Below, in pieces: positions 33,514 through 45,819 of a stretch of DNA of 64,000 bases (position 1 is the stretch's first letter; the number at the start of each line of letters is the position of its first letter). The position numbers were made by a program, and so were the translations under genes. The stretch covers positions 198,713 through 262,712 of the forward strand of contig CM119270.1 in assembly GCA_051294375.1 (NCBI GenBank), given 5' to 3'. Below the pieces are notes generated by a model, which did not search any database, was not told the DNA's origin, and saw nothing but the letters and a program-made list of their open reading frames with translations. Source of the DNA: Paraspadella gotoi (Eukaryota; Chaetognatha).

Positions 33514-34614
33514 CTAAAAATTTGTCATAGCAACTAATGAGTTATTAAATATTACTTGTCAATTTGGGGGTATAATCCGTGAGACTTAACGTCGCTAATC
33601 CGTACTTTCCCATGTTTTTGAATAAATGAAAGCAGAGAGCCAAGTGTTTGTCAATGTTGAATGAAAGAGAAGTTGCAAAAGTTCCAAAACTCATGAATAG
33701 AAACTCCGCGAATACGTAATTCGTTTTTCTTCTTGAAATTTAATATGACAAATTTTTGACCAGTGATATATTTCTTTCAACTCCCCAATGGTAAAGATGC
33801 GGAAAACGACGAAATAGGCGTTAAACGTTCCAATGAAAATGGTGACATTAATAATTCTTGCTTGAAATGATGTAAAGAAAATTATTATGCCAATGATACC
33901 CTGAAGTGCGCCTAGTGCCGTTGGAATATATTTCGTTTCTCGCATTTTAGCAGCGTGCCACTGCCAGGCCCACAACGGAAAAGCAAAAGGATCAATGATT
34001 TGGTTGCTGATCTAATTCCCACCAACAAGTCGAAATCCCAGTTCTTCCAGTGTCTCGGTCGCACGTACAAGGTTTATTCAGCGACACAAGTTTGGTTATC
34101 TTTTATTTTATAACGGTACCATTGAGTAAACCCTTTTTATCGAACTGAAATTCGTCGAAAAAACATTGCGTCGTTGTGCCGGACGTGACCTCAAGTGCCA
34201 ATGCAAAGCAGCTGCAACAGGATTTGGGGAAACGACTCCAGCAATAAATGAAGTAGACTGATAGACTCCACCAGTTTGTTTTTCAATGCCGAAGTCGTGG
34301 AGTCGGCATTTCGGTCCAAGTAACTATCGACCGGCAAACGACGTTGCCGAATCCAAAATTAAACCTATAAAAAGGGTCGTTTTCGACCAGACATCCCCGT
34401 AAATTCGGGAGTAATGCGCCGAATATTGTTTCATAAAGTGACGCACGTAAAGATAAGAGCGCTTCCGTGTATGACCAAAACGGTACACATGGCAACGCCT
34501 ATGTATCGTTCGACGTAAAATGTCTTGACGTAAAAAGTTGATGGTTGTTTGCAAATCGGAAATGACGCTCGAAATTGACGAAGAGGGATAAAAGGAGAAG
34601 CAGCGGCACCCTCA
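33514..34614 (-). pseudogene. inverted copy of membrane-protein gene 1
   Basis: Reverse complement of 35455-36555. Both copies span 1101 bases from ATG to stop, a multiple of three. Internal indels differ, so the frame breaks in different places. It is probably an assembly duplicate. Confidence 0.8.
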
Positions 34615-35092
34615 TCTTGAAGCTTAATATTTCAAATATTATTTGGCTTTATTCTCGCGCGAGAAACGAATGAATTCTATGAATGAGACGAGATTCCTTT
34701 TTACGAAGATTAGGTCTATCGTTTTTGTCGACAAACGTCAGACGGAAGCGACAAACTCTTGAAAGCCTTCAGATACCGAGGGGCAATATTTCCTAATTAA
34801 CTTTACAGGGCTTTTTTTTGTGGGGTGGGGTGTTTTAAATAAAAACTACTCTATGTTAAAATGTAATAAATCAATAATAACAACATTTACAACAACTACA
34901 ATTCGTTCAGCAAAAATTAATTTTAGATCAGAAGTTGTTTTATTGATTATTTTCGGCACTTTTTTTCAAAGAAGCTCCCTTGCTGCGGCTCCTGAAGCAG
35001 CGGATTCAAACACACACACAAAACTAGTATCTTTTGCTGCTCTCACCGCCGGCTACTGCTTCCTCATCGTTCAAATTATCGTTGTCTTTTTG

Positions 35093-35117
35093 NNNNNNNN
35101 NNNNNNNNNNNNNNNNN
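35093..35117. other. 25-N join near centre of palindrome 2
   Basis: A fixed-size placeholder. The right arm begins directly after it and pairs with bases ending at about 34955. Confidence 0.95.
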
Positions 35118-35454
35118 ATAATCATAAAACAACTTCTGATCTAAAATTAATTTTTGCTGAACGAATTGTAGTTGTTGTAAATGTTGTTATTATTGATTTT
35201 ATTACATTTTAACATAGAGTAGTTTTTATTTAAAACACCCCACCCCACAAAAAAAAGCCCTGTAAAGTTAATTAGGAAATATTGCCCCTCGGTATCTGAA
35301 GGCTTTCAAGAGTTTGTCGGCTTCCGTCTGACGTTTGTCGACAAAAACGATAGACCTAATCTTCGTAAAAAGGAATCTCGTCTCCATTCAATAGAATTCA
35401 TTCGTTTCTCGCGCGAGATAAAAGCAAATAATATTTGAAATATTAAGCTTCAAG

Positions 35455-36555
35455 ATGAGGGTGCCGCTGCTTCTCCTTTTATCCCTCTTCGTCAATTTCG
35501 GAGACGTCATTTCCGATTTGCAAACAACCATCAACTTTTTACGCAAGACATTTTACGTCGAACGATACATAGGCGTTGCCATGTGTACCGTTTTGGTCAT
35601 AACACGGAAGCGTCTCTTATCTTTACGTGCGTCACTTTATGAAACAATATTCGGCGCATTACTCCCGAATTTACGGGATGTCTGGTCGAAAACGACCCTT
35701 TTATAGGTTTTAATTTTGGGATTCGGCAACGTCGTTTGCCGGTCGATAGTTACTTGGACCGAAATGCCGACTCCACGACTTCGGCATTGAAAAACAAACT
35801 GGTGGAGTCTATCAGTCTACTTCATTTATTGCTGGAGTCGTTTCCCCAAATCCTGTTGCACTGCTTTGCATTGGCACTTGAGGTCACGTCCGGCACAACG
35901 ACGCAATGTTTTTTCGACGAATTTCAGTTCGATAAAAAGGGTTTACTCAATGGTACCGTTTATAAAATAAAAGATAACCAACTTGTGTCGCTGAATAAAC
36001 CTTGTACGTGCGACCGAGACACTGGAAGAACTGGGATTTCGACTTGTTGGTGGGAATTAGATCAGCACCAAATCATTTTGATCCTTTTGCTTTTCCGTTG
36101 TGGGCCTGGCAGTGGCAGCTGCTAAAATGCGAGAAACGAAATATATTCCAACGGCACTAGGCGCACTTCAGGGTATCATTGGCATAATATATTTTCTTTA
36201 CATCATTTCAAGCAAGATTATTAATGTCACCATTTTCATTGGAACGTTTACGCCTTTCGTCGTTTTCCGCATCTTTACCATTGGGGAGTTGAAAGAAATT
36301 ATCACTGGTCAAAAATTTGTCATATTAAATTCAAGAAGAAAAACGAATTACGTATTCGCGGAGTTTCTATTCATGAGTTTTTGGAACTTGTTTGCAACTT
36401 CTCTTTCATTCAACATTGACAAACACTTGGCTCTCTGCTTTCATTTATTCAAAAACATGGGAAAGTACGGATTAGCGACGTTAAGTCTCACGGATTATAC
36501 CCCCAAATTGACAAGTAATATTAATAACTCATTAGTTGCTATGACAAATTTTTAG
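35455..36555 (+). CDS. multi-pass membrane protein 1, tentatively XK-related
   Basis: An intronless reading region of 1101 bases, about 366 aa, broken by three or four frame changes. The start MRVPLLLLLSLFVNFGDVIS is a hydrophobic segment with an FGDVxSD motif. The middle has SLLHLLLESFPQILLHCFAL, and the end has ALGALQGIIGIIYFLYIIS and an FxVFRIF segment. XK-family scramblase relatives have an early ADVxSD segment and a later LLESxPQLxLQL segment, and a similar length. The match is by eye only. AATAAA at 36652 lies 97 bases past the stop. It lies in the last receptor intron, same strand, 0.5 kb before a similar gene. Coding nature is fairly sure; the family is not. Confidence 0.5.
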
Positions 36556-36651
36556 ACAACACAAACAATTAAAAATTGCTCGAATGATTGTTACGTGAAG
36601 TTAAACATTTTTAAAAACATAACATAACATCTATAAAAGATATTTTGTTTA

Positions 36652-36657
36652 AATAAA
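36652..36657 (+). terminator. AATAAA polyadenylation signal of membrane-protein gene 1
   Basis: Canonical hexamer 97 bases after the stop codon, just before an A-rich run. Confidence 0.45.
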
Positions 36658-36709
36658 TGTAAAAAAAAAATTCAGATGAACAACTGAAGAGAAAGTGATT
36701 ATTATTATG

Positions 36710-36925
36710 TGTTAGTGACAGAACCGTTCAATATAAGCAGTCCCTGAGCTTCGGATCAGGCTGTAACACCATGTTACAGGCGGGTTAAGCGCCCCGTCCC
36801 TCTTAACTGCTAGGCGACCACCGGGCTAAAAACCCGGACCTTTGGGTTGGGAGGCGAATGACTTGCCTCCGGCACCAAATGGCCGCTGATGAACGGTTGG
36901 TGGATTTTAATCCACCATACAACAA
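36710..36925 (-). mobile_element. tRNA-derived SINE, family S (right arm)
   Basis: Mirror copy of 33165-33365. It separates the two membrane-protein genes. It ends in 'gaacggttggtggattttaatccacca', which carries a short inverted repeat TGGTGGATT/AATCCACCA. Confidence 0.6.
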
Positions 36926-37060
36926 TCAATTCCTTCGGGCTCACAACAGTTTCTTCCTGAATATGTTTTTCCTTCATTCATATACATTCATATTCATTAT
37001 ATTCATTTAGTTTGGGCCGAACCTCACGATCGCAGCACCTTTCTCTATTGCACTAAATCA

Positions 37061-38225
37061 ATGGGAATCATCGACGACGATCGATGGGTCAGTTTATCCT
37101 TCGAAAACTCTCTGCCGATAACCCGTTGCCAAGGTTACGCTTTAAAACACGTCGACATCTTACGAATAGGCAACTATAAGTTCCTCAAACCAAATTATTC
37201 TCATTTGATTAATTTTCTACTAATCGACGTTATGTGGGGCTCGGCTTACGTATCGATTCATTTGATGCTGCGACGCCGCTACTTCGTGCTGTTCCAGTTT
37301 CTAATTACCTCTTGGCCTTCATTGTCTATTGTTTGCCACAGTTTTGCGTCCGTGGCGATTCATCAAACCATCCCCATCACAGTCTTGAGATGTCGATTTT
37401 GCGGGAGAGTGGATCTGTCGTCCCGGGGAGTCATGGAATCGAAATTTAGGATGTACGAGAGCTTTTCATTCATAGCTAATTTTACGATTACGTCGCTTTG
37501 CTCGTATTTCATTTTTTTCTTTGCTGAAGCCCAAAGAGCTAAAAATTTAAACTGGAAAAGGATTTTTCTTTTTCGGAGTCCCACTGGCTACGTTACTTTT
37601 AGGAGTAATTCCAATTTTGAAATTTCACCTCAAATATGTTCGAAATCTTTTCAATCGAAGAAAAGAGCTGACAGAAGAAAATGTATTTATTGTTCTAGAC
37701 TTGTTTTCGGAACAGATGTTTTTATTTTATGTCAGTAATGAAGCCTATGCAATTGCTTTCGTTTGCTCTGCAATACCACTGATAATTTTAATCTATTTTT
37801 ATCTCAGTAAATTTAAAAAAACCAAAACTATTATAATAATAAATTTTTTTTTAATCTTAACTATCAATATGACTGTAATAATACAAAAATTTTCTGAAAA
37901 TAGAATCAATACCATAGATAAATCTGAATTTATGAACCTGGCTATAAATGGGTTAGATTTAGAATATATGTATTCCTACCTTCATGTATATAATCTTCTA
38001 ACAGCAGATAGCGTACAACATTCTCCCACATTTTTTTGTCTCAATTACTTAAAAAGAGAATTTATCAGACTTGCTCTGCGAGAATCAAATGAAAGCGAAT
38101 ACAATACACATTTTAATATGTTTTTTAAGTGTGTTAATAATGAATACACAAATAAATATGAAATTATCAACCTAATATTGTTAACTATTCCTATCACAAG
38201 TATTTCTTTGTGTTATTTATTGTAA
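37061..38225 (+). CDS. multi-pass membrane protein 2, tentatively XK-related
   Basis: About 387 aa, intronless, with one frame change near 37555 where an A/T homopolymer run lies; reading across it joins NLNWK to FFFFGVPLATLLLGVIPIL. Hydrophobic segments: INFLLIDVMWGSAYVSIHLM, VLFQFLITSWPSLSIVCHSF, FIANFTITSLCSYFIFFF, FFFFGVPLATLL, YAIAFVCSAIPLIILIYFYL, IIIINFFLILTINMTVI and the C-terminal LLTIPITSISLCYLL. The IDV...YV pair followed by a second membrane segment with PSL parallels the first two helices of XK-like proteins and of gene 1. AATAAA at 38268 lies 43 bases past the stop. I do not recognise it beyond that. Confidence 0.5.
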
Positions 38226-38689
38226 GACCGTGAGTTTCAAATTAATTCGGTAAAAATAATAATCACGAATAAAAACACTAGTCTTTCTTATTGTGAGTAA
38301 AACTGGAACTAATTTTTTTATTTGCCTATGTGTAATGAGTTATTTTTAGTCAGCAGCCTCGAACAATATGAATTTCATAGTTATGCTATGTTACAAACAT
38401 TATCCGGTCGCGCTCATAGTCAGTAGTGAAAGCCAAGACTAAAATTTCACGAAAATGGAAGAGTTCCGTTACGTATATAAATGAAAACGAAAGAAAAAAT
38501 TTTTTTTTTAAAATGCAAGCTCTTCATTTACACGGCTATTAGATACTTACATAATAATTAATTTTTTTTCTCAAATAGAAAAATTTAGTATTGTCATTTA
38601 TAATGTTTTAAAAAATAAAAATCCATTTCATTTATACAGAAAAATCAAGATAATATAAATAATGAATAAATAAATAAAAAAAGAATAAT

Positions 38690-38800
38690 CACAAATTTAA
38701 CTGGAGACTAAAACATAAGAGTTAAACCAGCAAAGCCTGTCTAAAGTCAGGGGCAAGATAGCTTATTAATTAAATGAATGGATAATTTTTACCTCAGTCA
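38690..38800 (+). repeat. dispersed repeat R1 end fragment
   Basis: Contains 'aaagtcaggggcaagatagctt' split by one base and 'aatgaatggataatttttac', as at 3060-3110. The inverted mirror is at 31275-31395. Confidence 0.65.
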
Positions 38801-39189
38801 ACCAGATGACCTCCGTCACAAAGATACTGTAAAGCCTCAGTCGTCGTCGTCGTCGTCGTCGTCATCGGCTGACTTCTTTTTAGTCGGATCTGCTTATCAG
38901 CAGATTCCGACTTTATAATCCTCTTTGTTGGTTGGTCGGTCCCACCCAAAAATCTTGTTGGTAAATCATTTTTTTCATATCAGAACAAAAATGATGATAA
39001 GTTAGGCAAAAAAAAAACCATGTCTGTCCGTCCGTCTGTCTGTCCATCCTTTGAAAAAAAACTTCTATTGCTCGTGATTGTTTGGTTGGATTGGAACGAA
39101 ATTTTGTGTGTGGGTAGGGAAGTGCGAGTAGAAATTACTGATTACCGCAGCAGATCCGACATTGTTTGCTCAAACTTGTTTATTTCCCA

Positions 39190-39226
39190 TTCTAATTTTG
39201 TCCTGTCTTTCTCATCTCTCTCTCTC

Positions 39227-39260
<34 letters not shown>

Positions 39261-39286
39261 GGCTCGCTCGATCTCTCTCTCTTTCT

Positions 39287-39363
<77 letters not shown>

Positions 39364-39454
39364 GATCGCTCGTCACAAAAATGCCTCAGCCAAAGATGAA
39401 AATAAATCGTGAGCGAAAATCATGTGATCCAGAAGGGCAAGGGAGAAATCATAT

Positions 39455-39534
<80 letters not shown>

Positions 39535-39535
39535 A
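39190..39535. repeat. (CT)n followed by (GA)n
   Basis: A 130-base CT tract at 39216-39360 is followed 100 bases later by a 75-base GA tract. The two are complementary and could pair in a transcript. The mirrored left-arm versions at 30570-30840 are shorter. Confidence 0.85.
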
Positions 39536-40037
39536 GAAATCGATCTGATGGAATAAAAAAAGTCACGTCATCAACACAACGACGACGACGATGAAGATGA
39601 CGACGATGACGACGACGACAACAACAATAACAACATCGAAGATTGAATTTTGGTGATAATGTGAAGGCAATTCTAACATGTGATATTGATCGGAAAGTCG
39701 TCACTGATAAAACAGAGATGAGGGGGAAGAGAGAGAGAGAGAGACAATCGATGAATGGGAGAATTTTTTTTTTTAATCTGACAAAGACATTAACTGAATA
39801 TTCATTGGTCCAAAAAATAATAATTTTAAAAGGTAGTAGAATTAAAATATTTTAAAAGGACACGGAGTAGAATTAATATATCCTAAGGTATAAAACATAT
39901 TTTGTGGTAATCCCCGATTTGCTTTGAGCCTCTTATAACTGTTTTAAATTTCTTTTTTTTAACTTATTATATTGTCTAAATTTCCTCAGTTAAACTAATT
40001 CATTTTTTTCTCCCTTTGCCTCCTCTTCCTCTTTCAG

Positions 40038-40213
40038 CTTACTGGCTCTGCTACCTCAACTCAACCATAAACCCATTCCTCTACGCGCTTTGCAATGTCA
40101 ATTTCCGCAAGACCTTCAAACGCATTCTGACCTGCAAATGGAAACAGCGACCACGGTATCCCGGGCTGGCACACGCTCTGCCCGGAATCAATAACGTGCA
40201 AAGATGGAAATGA
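40038..40213 (+). CDS. muscarinic acetylcholine receptor exon: TM7 and C-terminus
   Basis: The acceptor CTCTTTCAG lies at 40037, and it enters in phase 1 so that TAC-GC joins to give CAYWLCY. It reads [19 protein letters not shown], the muscarinic TM7 with the NSTINP motif, then [15 protein letters not shown], the helix-8 region with a probable palmitoylated cysteine. A 20-residue tail ends at TGA 40211. A short tail is normal for muscarinic receptors. The exons 15992-16263, 19848-20096, 27266-27367, 27640-27795 and this one join into 318 uninterrupted codons. AATAAA at 40255 follows 42 bases after the stop. The 12.2-kb intron before it contains the two membrane-protein genes. Confidence 0.95.
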
Positions 40214-40240
40214 GAAAAGAAGAGAGGTGAAAGGAGAGGA

Positions 40241-40725
40241 AAGGGGAGGTATTAAATAAAAAGATAAATGGAGAAAAATAGAGAAAATGGGAGGTATTAA
40301 AAAAGGAAATAGAGGGAGGAAAATACAGAAAAGGGGAGGTATTAAATAAGGAAATAGAGGGAAGAAAATAGAGAAAAGGGGAGGTATTAAATAAGGAGAT
40401 AGAGGAAGAAAATAAGAGAAAAAGGGACGTATTAATTAAGCATTAAGAAAAATAGAGAAAAGGGGAGGTATTAAATAAGAAAATAGAAGGAGGAAAATAG
40501 AGAAAAGGGAGGTATTAAATAAGGAGATAGAGGAAGGAAAATAAAGAAAAGAGGTGGTATTAAATAAGGAGATAAAGGGAGGAAAATAGAGAAAAAGAGA
40601 GGTATTAACTAAAGAGATAGAGGAAGGAAATCAGATAAAAAGGTTGGTAATAATTAAGAAGATAGATGGAGGAAAATAGAGAAAAGGGGAGGTATTAATT
40701 AAGGAGATAAAGAAAAGAGAAAGAA
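40241..40725. repeat. purine-rich minisatellite, about 45-60 bp
   Basis: About nine units containing GGGGAGGTATTAAATAAGGA and GATAGAGGAAGGAAAATAGAG. It starts within 30 bases of the receptor stop codon, so it lies in the 3' UTR or just past it. Mirrored at 29495-29870. Confidence 0.9.
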
Positions 40726-40834
40726 ATGGAATGAAAGGTAAAAAGAATTAATTAATTAATTAAATAATGAATGATTGATAATAGAAAAAAAACAACATAT
40801 GGAGGAAGAAAGTAAATGATTGATAAAGAATAAT

Positions 40835-41010
40835 ATCCTATCACTTCATTGTTAGGAAAGCCAAGAACTCTGTGAGTTAATAAACGAGACTGCGAGAGAG
40901 TCTAGATAAGCTTGCAGTATCCTGTTGTCTTCTTATCTTGTAAAATGGATGAAGGCTTAAACTCTCGCTTGTCCAAAATCAGGGGTGAGATTTCTTATTT
41001 ATTCAATGAA
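40835..41010 (+). repeat. dispersed repeat R1
   Basis: Parallels 2905-3095: 'cacttcattg.tagg', 'ataaacgagactg', 'cttatcttgta' and 'aatcaggggtgagat' occur in the same order with about 75-80% agreement by eye. Confidence 0.65.
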
Positions 41011-41094
41011 TTGAATGAGAAATGAAAAAAAAGAAAGAAAAATGAAGTTGAGTATTGAGTAGCGTGAAAGAGGAGAGAGAAAAAGAAAAGAAAA

Positions 41095-41508
41095 ATAGGT
41101 TGATAAATGGTTAATTGATTTAGAATGATAAATGGTTAATTGATTTAGAATGATAAATGGTTAATTTATTTATAATGATAAATGGTTCATTGATTTAGAA
41201 TGATGAATGGTTAATTGATTTAGAATGATAAATGGTTAATTGATTTAGAATGATAAATGGTTATTTGATTTAGAATGATAAATGGTTAATTGATTTAGAA
41301 TGATAAATGGTTAATTGATTTAGAATGATAAATGGTTAATTGATTTAGAATGATAAATGGTTAATTGATTTAGAATGATAAATGGTTAATTGATTTAAAA
41401 TGATAAATGGTTAATTGATTTAGAATGATAAATGGTTAATTGATTTAGAATGATAAATGGTTAATTGATTTAAAATGATAAATGGTTAATTGATTTAGAA
41501 TGATAAAG
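41095..41508. repeat. 25-bp tandem repeat
   Basis: About sixteen nearly perfect units of GATAAATGGTTAATTGATTTAGAAT. Variation is limited to a few single bases (for example TTCATTGA, TTTAAAAT), which suggests recent homogenisation. Confidence 0.95.
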
Positions 41509-44500
41509 GGAATTAAATACTAATAATGACTATTTCCTTCTACATTAAAAGACAGAACAGAGAGTTTTACTAAATTTATTGTATCTTTAGCTTAATAACA
41601 TCCATTTTTTTAAAAATTCATTACAAAGTCTTTGCTTGAATGTCTCACAAGATCGAATTATATTTTTACCTACTTATTTGTTAAATGATTTATTTTTAAG
41701 TTGAAGGGATCTCTTTTTTTTTCTCCTGTTCAACTCTGACATTCCCAACAAAATATATCAAAATCTAAATTATAAAATCCGGCTGAAGCGTCATATGTTA
41801 TATTTTTGTAATATAAAAAAAATTCATATTTTTGATTCTCCACGCATTAAAAGAGATATGTAGACACAATGAAATTGTCAAATAAACTATTTTTTTATAT
41901 TAGGAAAATAATAAATTACCATAGGACGTGAATGGGCTGTGATTTATTTATACATAGCCTTTTTTTAAGGAATTATGCAGTTATATTTTTTACTTTAGTA
42001 GAAAATATAAAAAACTTTCTGTCTGGAGTTAATCTTTAAACCGGCTGTAACAATAAAAGTTAATATAAATAAAAATAACCCTGTATTGTGTGCTACTGAA
42101 TTTTTTTGGTAAATCATTTTCTAAAAAAAGTAAATGGTGATTTTGAAATTGACTAATAAATTCATACTGAGATCAAATTTTATGTTTGAAATTAACCTTA
42201 GTTAATTGAAATTAGTGAATTTTTTAAAACATTTACTCTCTAAAAATGAATTTTAAGATAAAATAGGTCGTCTCTACCAGGATTTAATTTTTTTGGAATA
42301 CTTTATTTCCGTTTTTCGTCGTGACAATGTTTGAATGAAAAAAAACTATATCATTATATCTTTTAAAGCATCAAATTTAAGGTTTACTTTTATAATGGAG
42401 AATGAGAGTTGTATTTAATACGTAGTTAAAAGTTTTTACCAATAATGGAGTAACAATAATATTATCAGGAAAATAATTATTTTCTATAATTTTTTTAAGA
42501 ACGGTGAATGCAAATATAACTAAAGAAAAAAATTTCACAACTTATTTACATCTTCAATACAACCTCATTTTCCAATTGTGCCATGATATATAATCTTTAT
42601 ATGTTATTGTTAAAAGCAAAGATCGTGCTTCTTTGCTGGCAAATATTCCTATGTATGAGAATTCCCTGGTCATAATCCATGTGACTTGTGATCTTGATAT
42701 AATTTTGCATGATGGTGGATGTTTAATGTTTTGTAATAAAGAAAATATCATTTCTATCTCATTGTCAATTTTTTTAGTTTTTATTTTAGGAGTAAAACGA
42801 CGAAATTAACCTCATTTAATTTTATTTAAAAAAAGTTTTCATGATGTTTTTAAAACGCCGCCCATCTGCCGCTTTCATGGCGCTGCGTTGAAAAAATTAA
42901 AATGATTAAATTACTGATTACAGTATGTAATACATACTATGTATTGAAGTACGTAAACTAACTAAAAAACATCTCCATGACATTTCGCGCTTTGCCTGAA
43001 GTTCTTGATTGTTTAGTTCAGCAAAAAAAAAACAACATTCGAGCTGTGATTCAAGAATGCCTTGTTAATATAAAATTTATCTTTTAAAAAATCAAGTTCA
43101 TTTAAATTTTTTTATTAATATGGCTCAACAATTTAAAAGTTGTAAGTCGCAATAAAAGATATCCTGTTATGTTATGTGACCTGAAATCCTTCCCCGATTG
43201 TAACAAGTTAACAACCCAAAAAATGAGACAAAAAAATGATTGTCAATGTGAAAAATAGTCTTCGTCAAAGTTTTTAAGTGTCGTTCAGTCGATGAGTGAT
43301 CGTTTCTCACGTTGCATTGTATTACAAAGCTGTTGAGTCTTACATTGAGTTTCTGTTATGTAATAAATTCATTTATAAAAATGCATATGTAATCGGATAT
43401 TTTTTTTCAGTTGTAATTATTTTTAACGAAGAGAATTAAAAAGTATTCCGATATCTTTCTCTTGGGTTACCGTTTTCAGTTTTAAAGCCAATTTTCAAAA
43501 TTTCGAATTCTCTCTCTCTCTTTTTTTTTTAAATTTCCTCTCTTTATCAAAAATGTAAAATGAACATTAAAATTTCGAAAATTTTTTTCCAATACGCCTC
43601 ATTTCTAAGTCCCTCACCCTAAACCTAATTCTAACCTAAATACTTTTAAAACCTTAATCTCATACCTAATCTCATACCTAATCTCATACCAATTAACCTT
43701 ATTGATAACCCTAATCCCTAACCTTAAAACTTACCTTCACCCTATCCCTGACCTGACCTCTAACCATAATCCCTAACTTAATCTTTAAAACAAATGACTA
43801 ACCTGATTCCGTGAATTTTAGCTAAAAAAAGGGGAATTTGTAAAAAAACATAGACTAAACTATCAATAATTGAGTGAAATTAACTCAGGAAATGCTTATG
43901 TATTTCTAGGTATCATCAATGTTTTTCCTCCCAAAAAATAATTTTCCTTTTATGTCGTTGGGTCGATTTGTTTGAGTTTGTATTAATTATATGATTATAA
44001 TCTATAAGCATTTCATGTTATCTGTTGTGGATGCAGTTTTAATCAATAAAAACTGAAAAAAAACTTTTGTTCTTTTTTTTATGAGACAGTTATTACAGTA
44101 GTTAGCATCATCATTTTAACATTTGATATTGTCCAGGATTGTACAAAGCGAGTCATTATTAAACTAGAGTTATCTAATTGGGTATAATTAGAGATTAATT
44201 AGAGATTGATATTCCTAAATAAAATAATTAAAGTTAATATAACTGATTCGAATCATTACAGTTTACTTTTTTGTTGTTTGTTCAGTAAATTTTTGTCTTA
44301 AATCTTAATGAAGAGTTTAAGAAAGCGTTTGAGGTGTTTCTGTGAATAAACTTGAAAACTTTTCAAACTAATACTGAAATTCTGTAGATCTGAATTTCGG
44401 TAGTTTAAAAAACTGTGTGACGAAATTTGTTTAAAAATTTCTATCTTAATAATCTGAATTTAAAAACTGTTTTAGCAAAGTAAACGTTTCTGGTGAATGG

Positions 44501-45800
44501 ATTTGACCTCGGTCATTCAAGGTGCCTTCAGTCACAAACAATCATTTCACAGAACTTCAGTGAAGCTTCGTCAACCAAAAAATTTAGTTTTTTGTTCTTT
44601 GCTTGAGATTCGAATTGTGACTTTTTAGAAAATAAAAAAGAAAACGGATACAGACAGCAGATGATGACGACGACGACGACTGAAGCATCACTGTCGTTCT
44701 GTGAAATGTTTCTTTGTTACTAAGGTCAATTCCAGCCACCTGACGTTTATCTGAGTAACGACTAAAAAAAAGATTCATACTGTAGACAGTTGATTGAAAT
44801 TATTAAGTTTATAAAATTGTTTTACTCAAAAATTAAATTCGGGAGAATATCAATCAAACAATTCTTTTAATGTCATCTCCTTTTACCCAAAACAAATTGT
44901 CATTTTATAAAAAATGTCTTTTGTTTTCGTCCTCACAAATAAGAGCGACCTCTTTTGACGGGGATTTTTTCTAACGAAGGCTGAGGCAAAAAACAAAAGA
45001 CATAGAATAGTCAAAGTTAAAAACATAGTATGGGACAACGTCTTATGAGGAAGGTGAAGTACGACGGGGATAAAAAACAGTATATTTTCTGTCTAATTAT
45101 CAAAATTATTTTTTAAACGAAGTATTTCAATTATTTCTAATCTTATTTCACTTAAAAACTTTGTCTAAAGAAATTGTCCGATTCAATTTTAAAGCAAAAC
45201 GGGTTTTTATCAATAATTATCAATTAATCAAATAATTAATTGACATGCCATGATCGAGATATAAAACTCACAAAGTAACAACATAAATACATTATTTTTG
45301 GTTACAATCGATTCATAAAAAAGCATTTTTCTCATTTGGTCAAATTATAAAAGAGAAACAATGAAACGTTTTGAACAATCATTATCATTATCGACAAAAT
45401 AATTTGGTGCAGTAGTTTTTTTTATTTCAGGGGAAATCGGTGTCATAAGTTAACGATTTTTTTAATAATTGCAATCATTTTTTTTCAAAAGGAAAAAAAG
45501 GTATAATTTTAAAATTCGGAAATTAATTCATACAATAAAAAGTCTTAATTAATTTTTAGTTTCGTTTCTACATTTTTATATTACTTGCTTAACAGTTAAT
45601 TAAACTTTAACTTACATTATTTTAAATTAACTTTGTTCATCTAAATCTTATTATAGTTTAATTTAACTTTAATACATTTTTTTCCTTCGAAATTCGAATG
45701 ACAATAAAGTGAACATAATTCAAGAAATCTAAAAACGCCCTTTCGACTGACTGACCAACCGATGGACAGACCGACCAGTTGACAGACTTTAACCGACCGA
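41509..45800. other. AT-rich intergenic DNA, no gene seen
   Basis: This lies between the receptor 3' end and the fulicin-like gene. It is over 70% A+T by eye. It holds a degenerate CCTAA/CTCATACC tract at 43605-43800 and a short GAC run at 44665-44680. A minus-strand frame of 65 codons at 42554-42751 contains few repeats but shows no family I know. Confidence 0.55.
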
Positions 45801-45819
45801 CTGACTGACCGACAGATCA

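Larger units (their letters stand above)
29495..40700. repeat. large inverted repeat (palindrome 2)
   Basis: The left arm is about 29495-34955 and the right arm about 35118-40700, each about 5.5 kb. The spacer is about 137 bases and a 25-N join. The arms carry, mirrored, the pyrimidine/purine minisatellite, the TM7 exon, CT/GA microsatellites, repeat R2, repeat R1, both membrane-protein genes and a SINE. Differences are chiefly single-base indels and microsatellite lengths. A fold-back read or an inverted second haplotype is likely. A true palindrome is not excluded. Confidence 0.9.

Noticed and set aside
42554-42751. 65-codon minus-strand frame without low complexity
   Set aside because: It looks more protein-like than its neighbours, but no motif, splice context or second exon supports it. 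Left unannotated.
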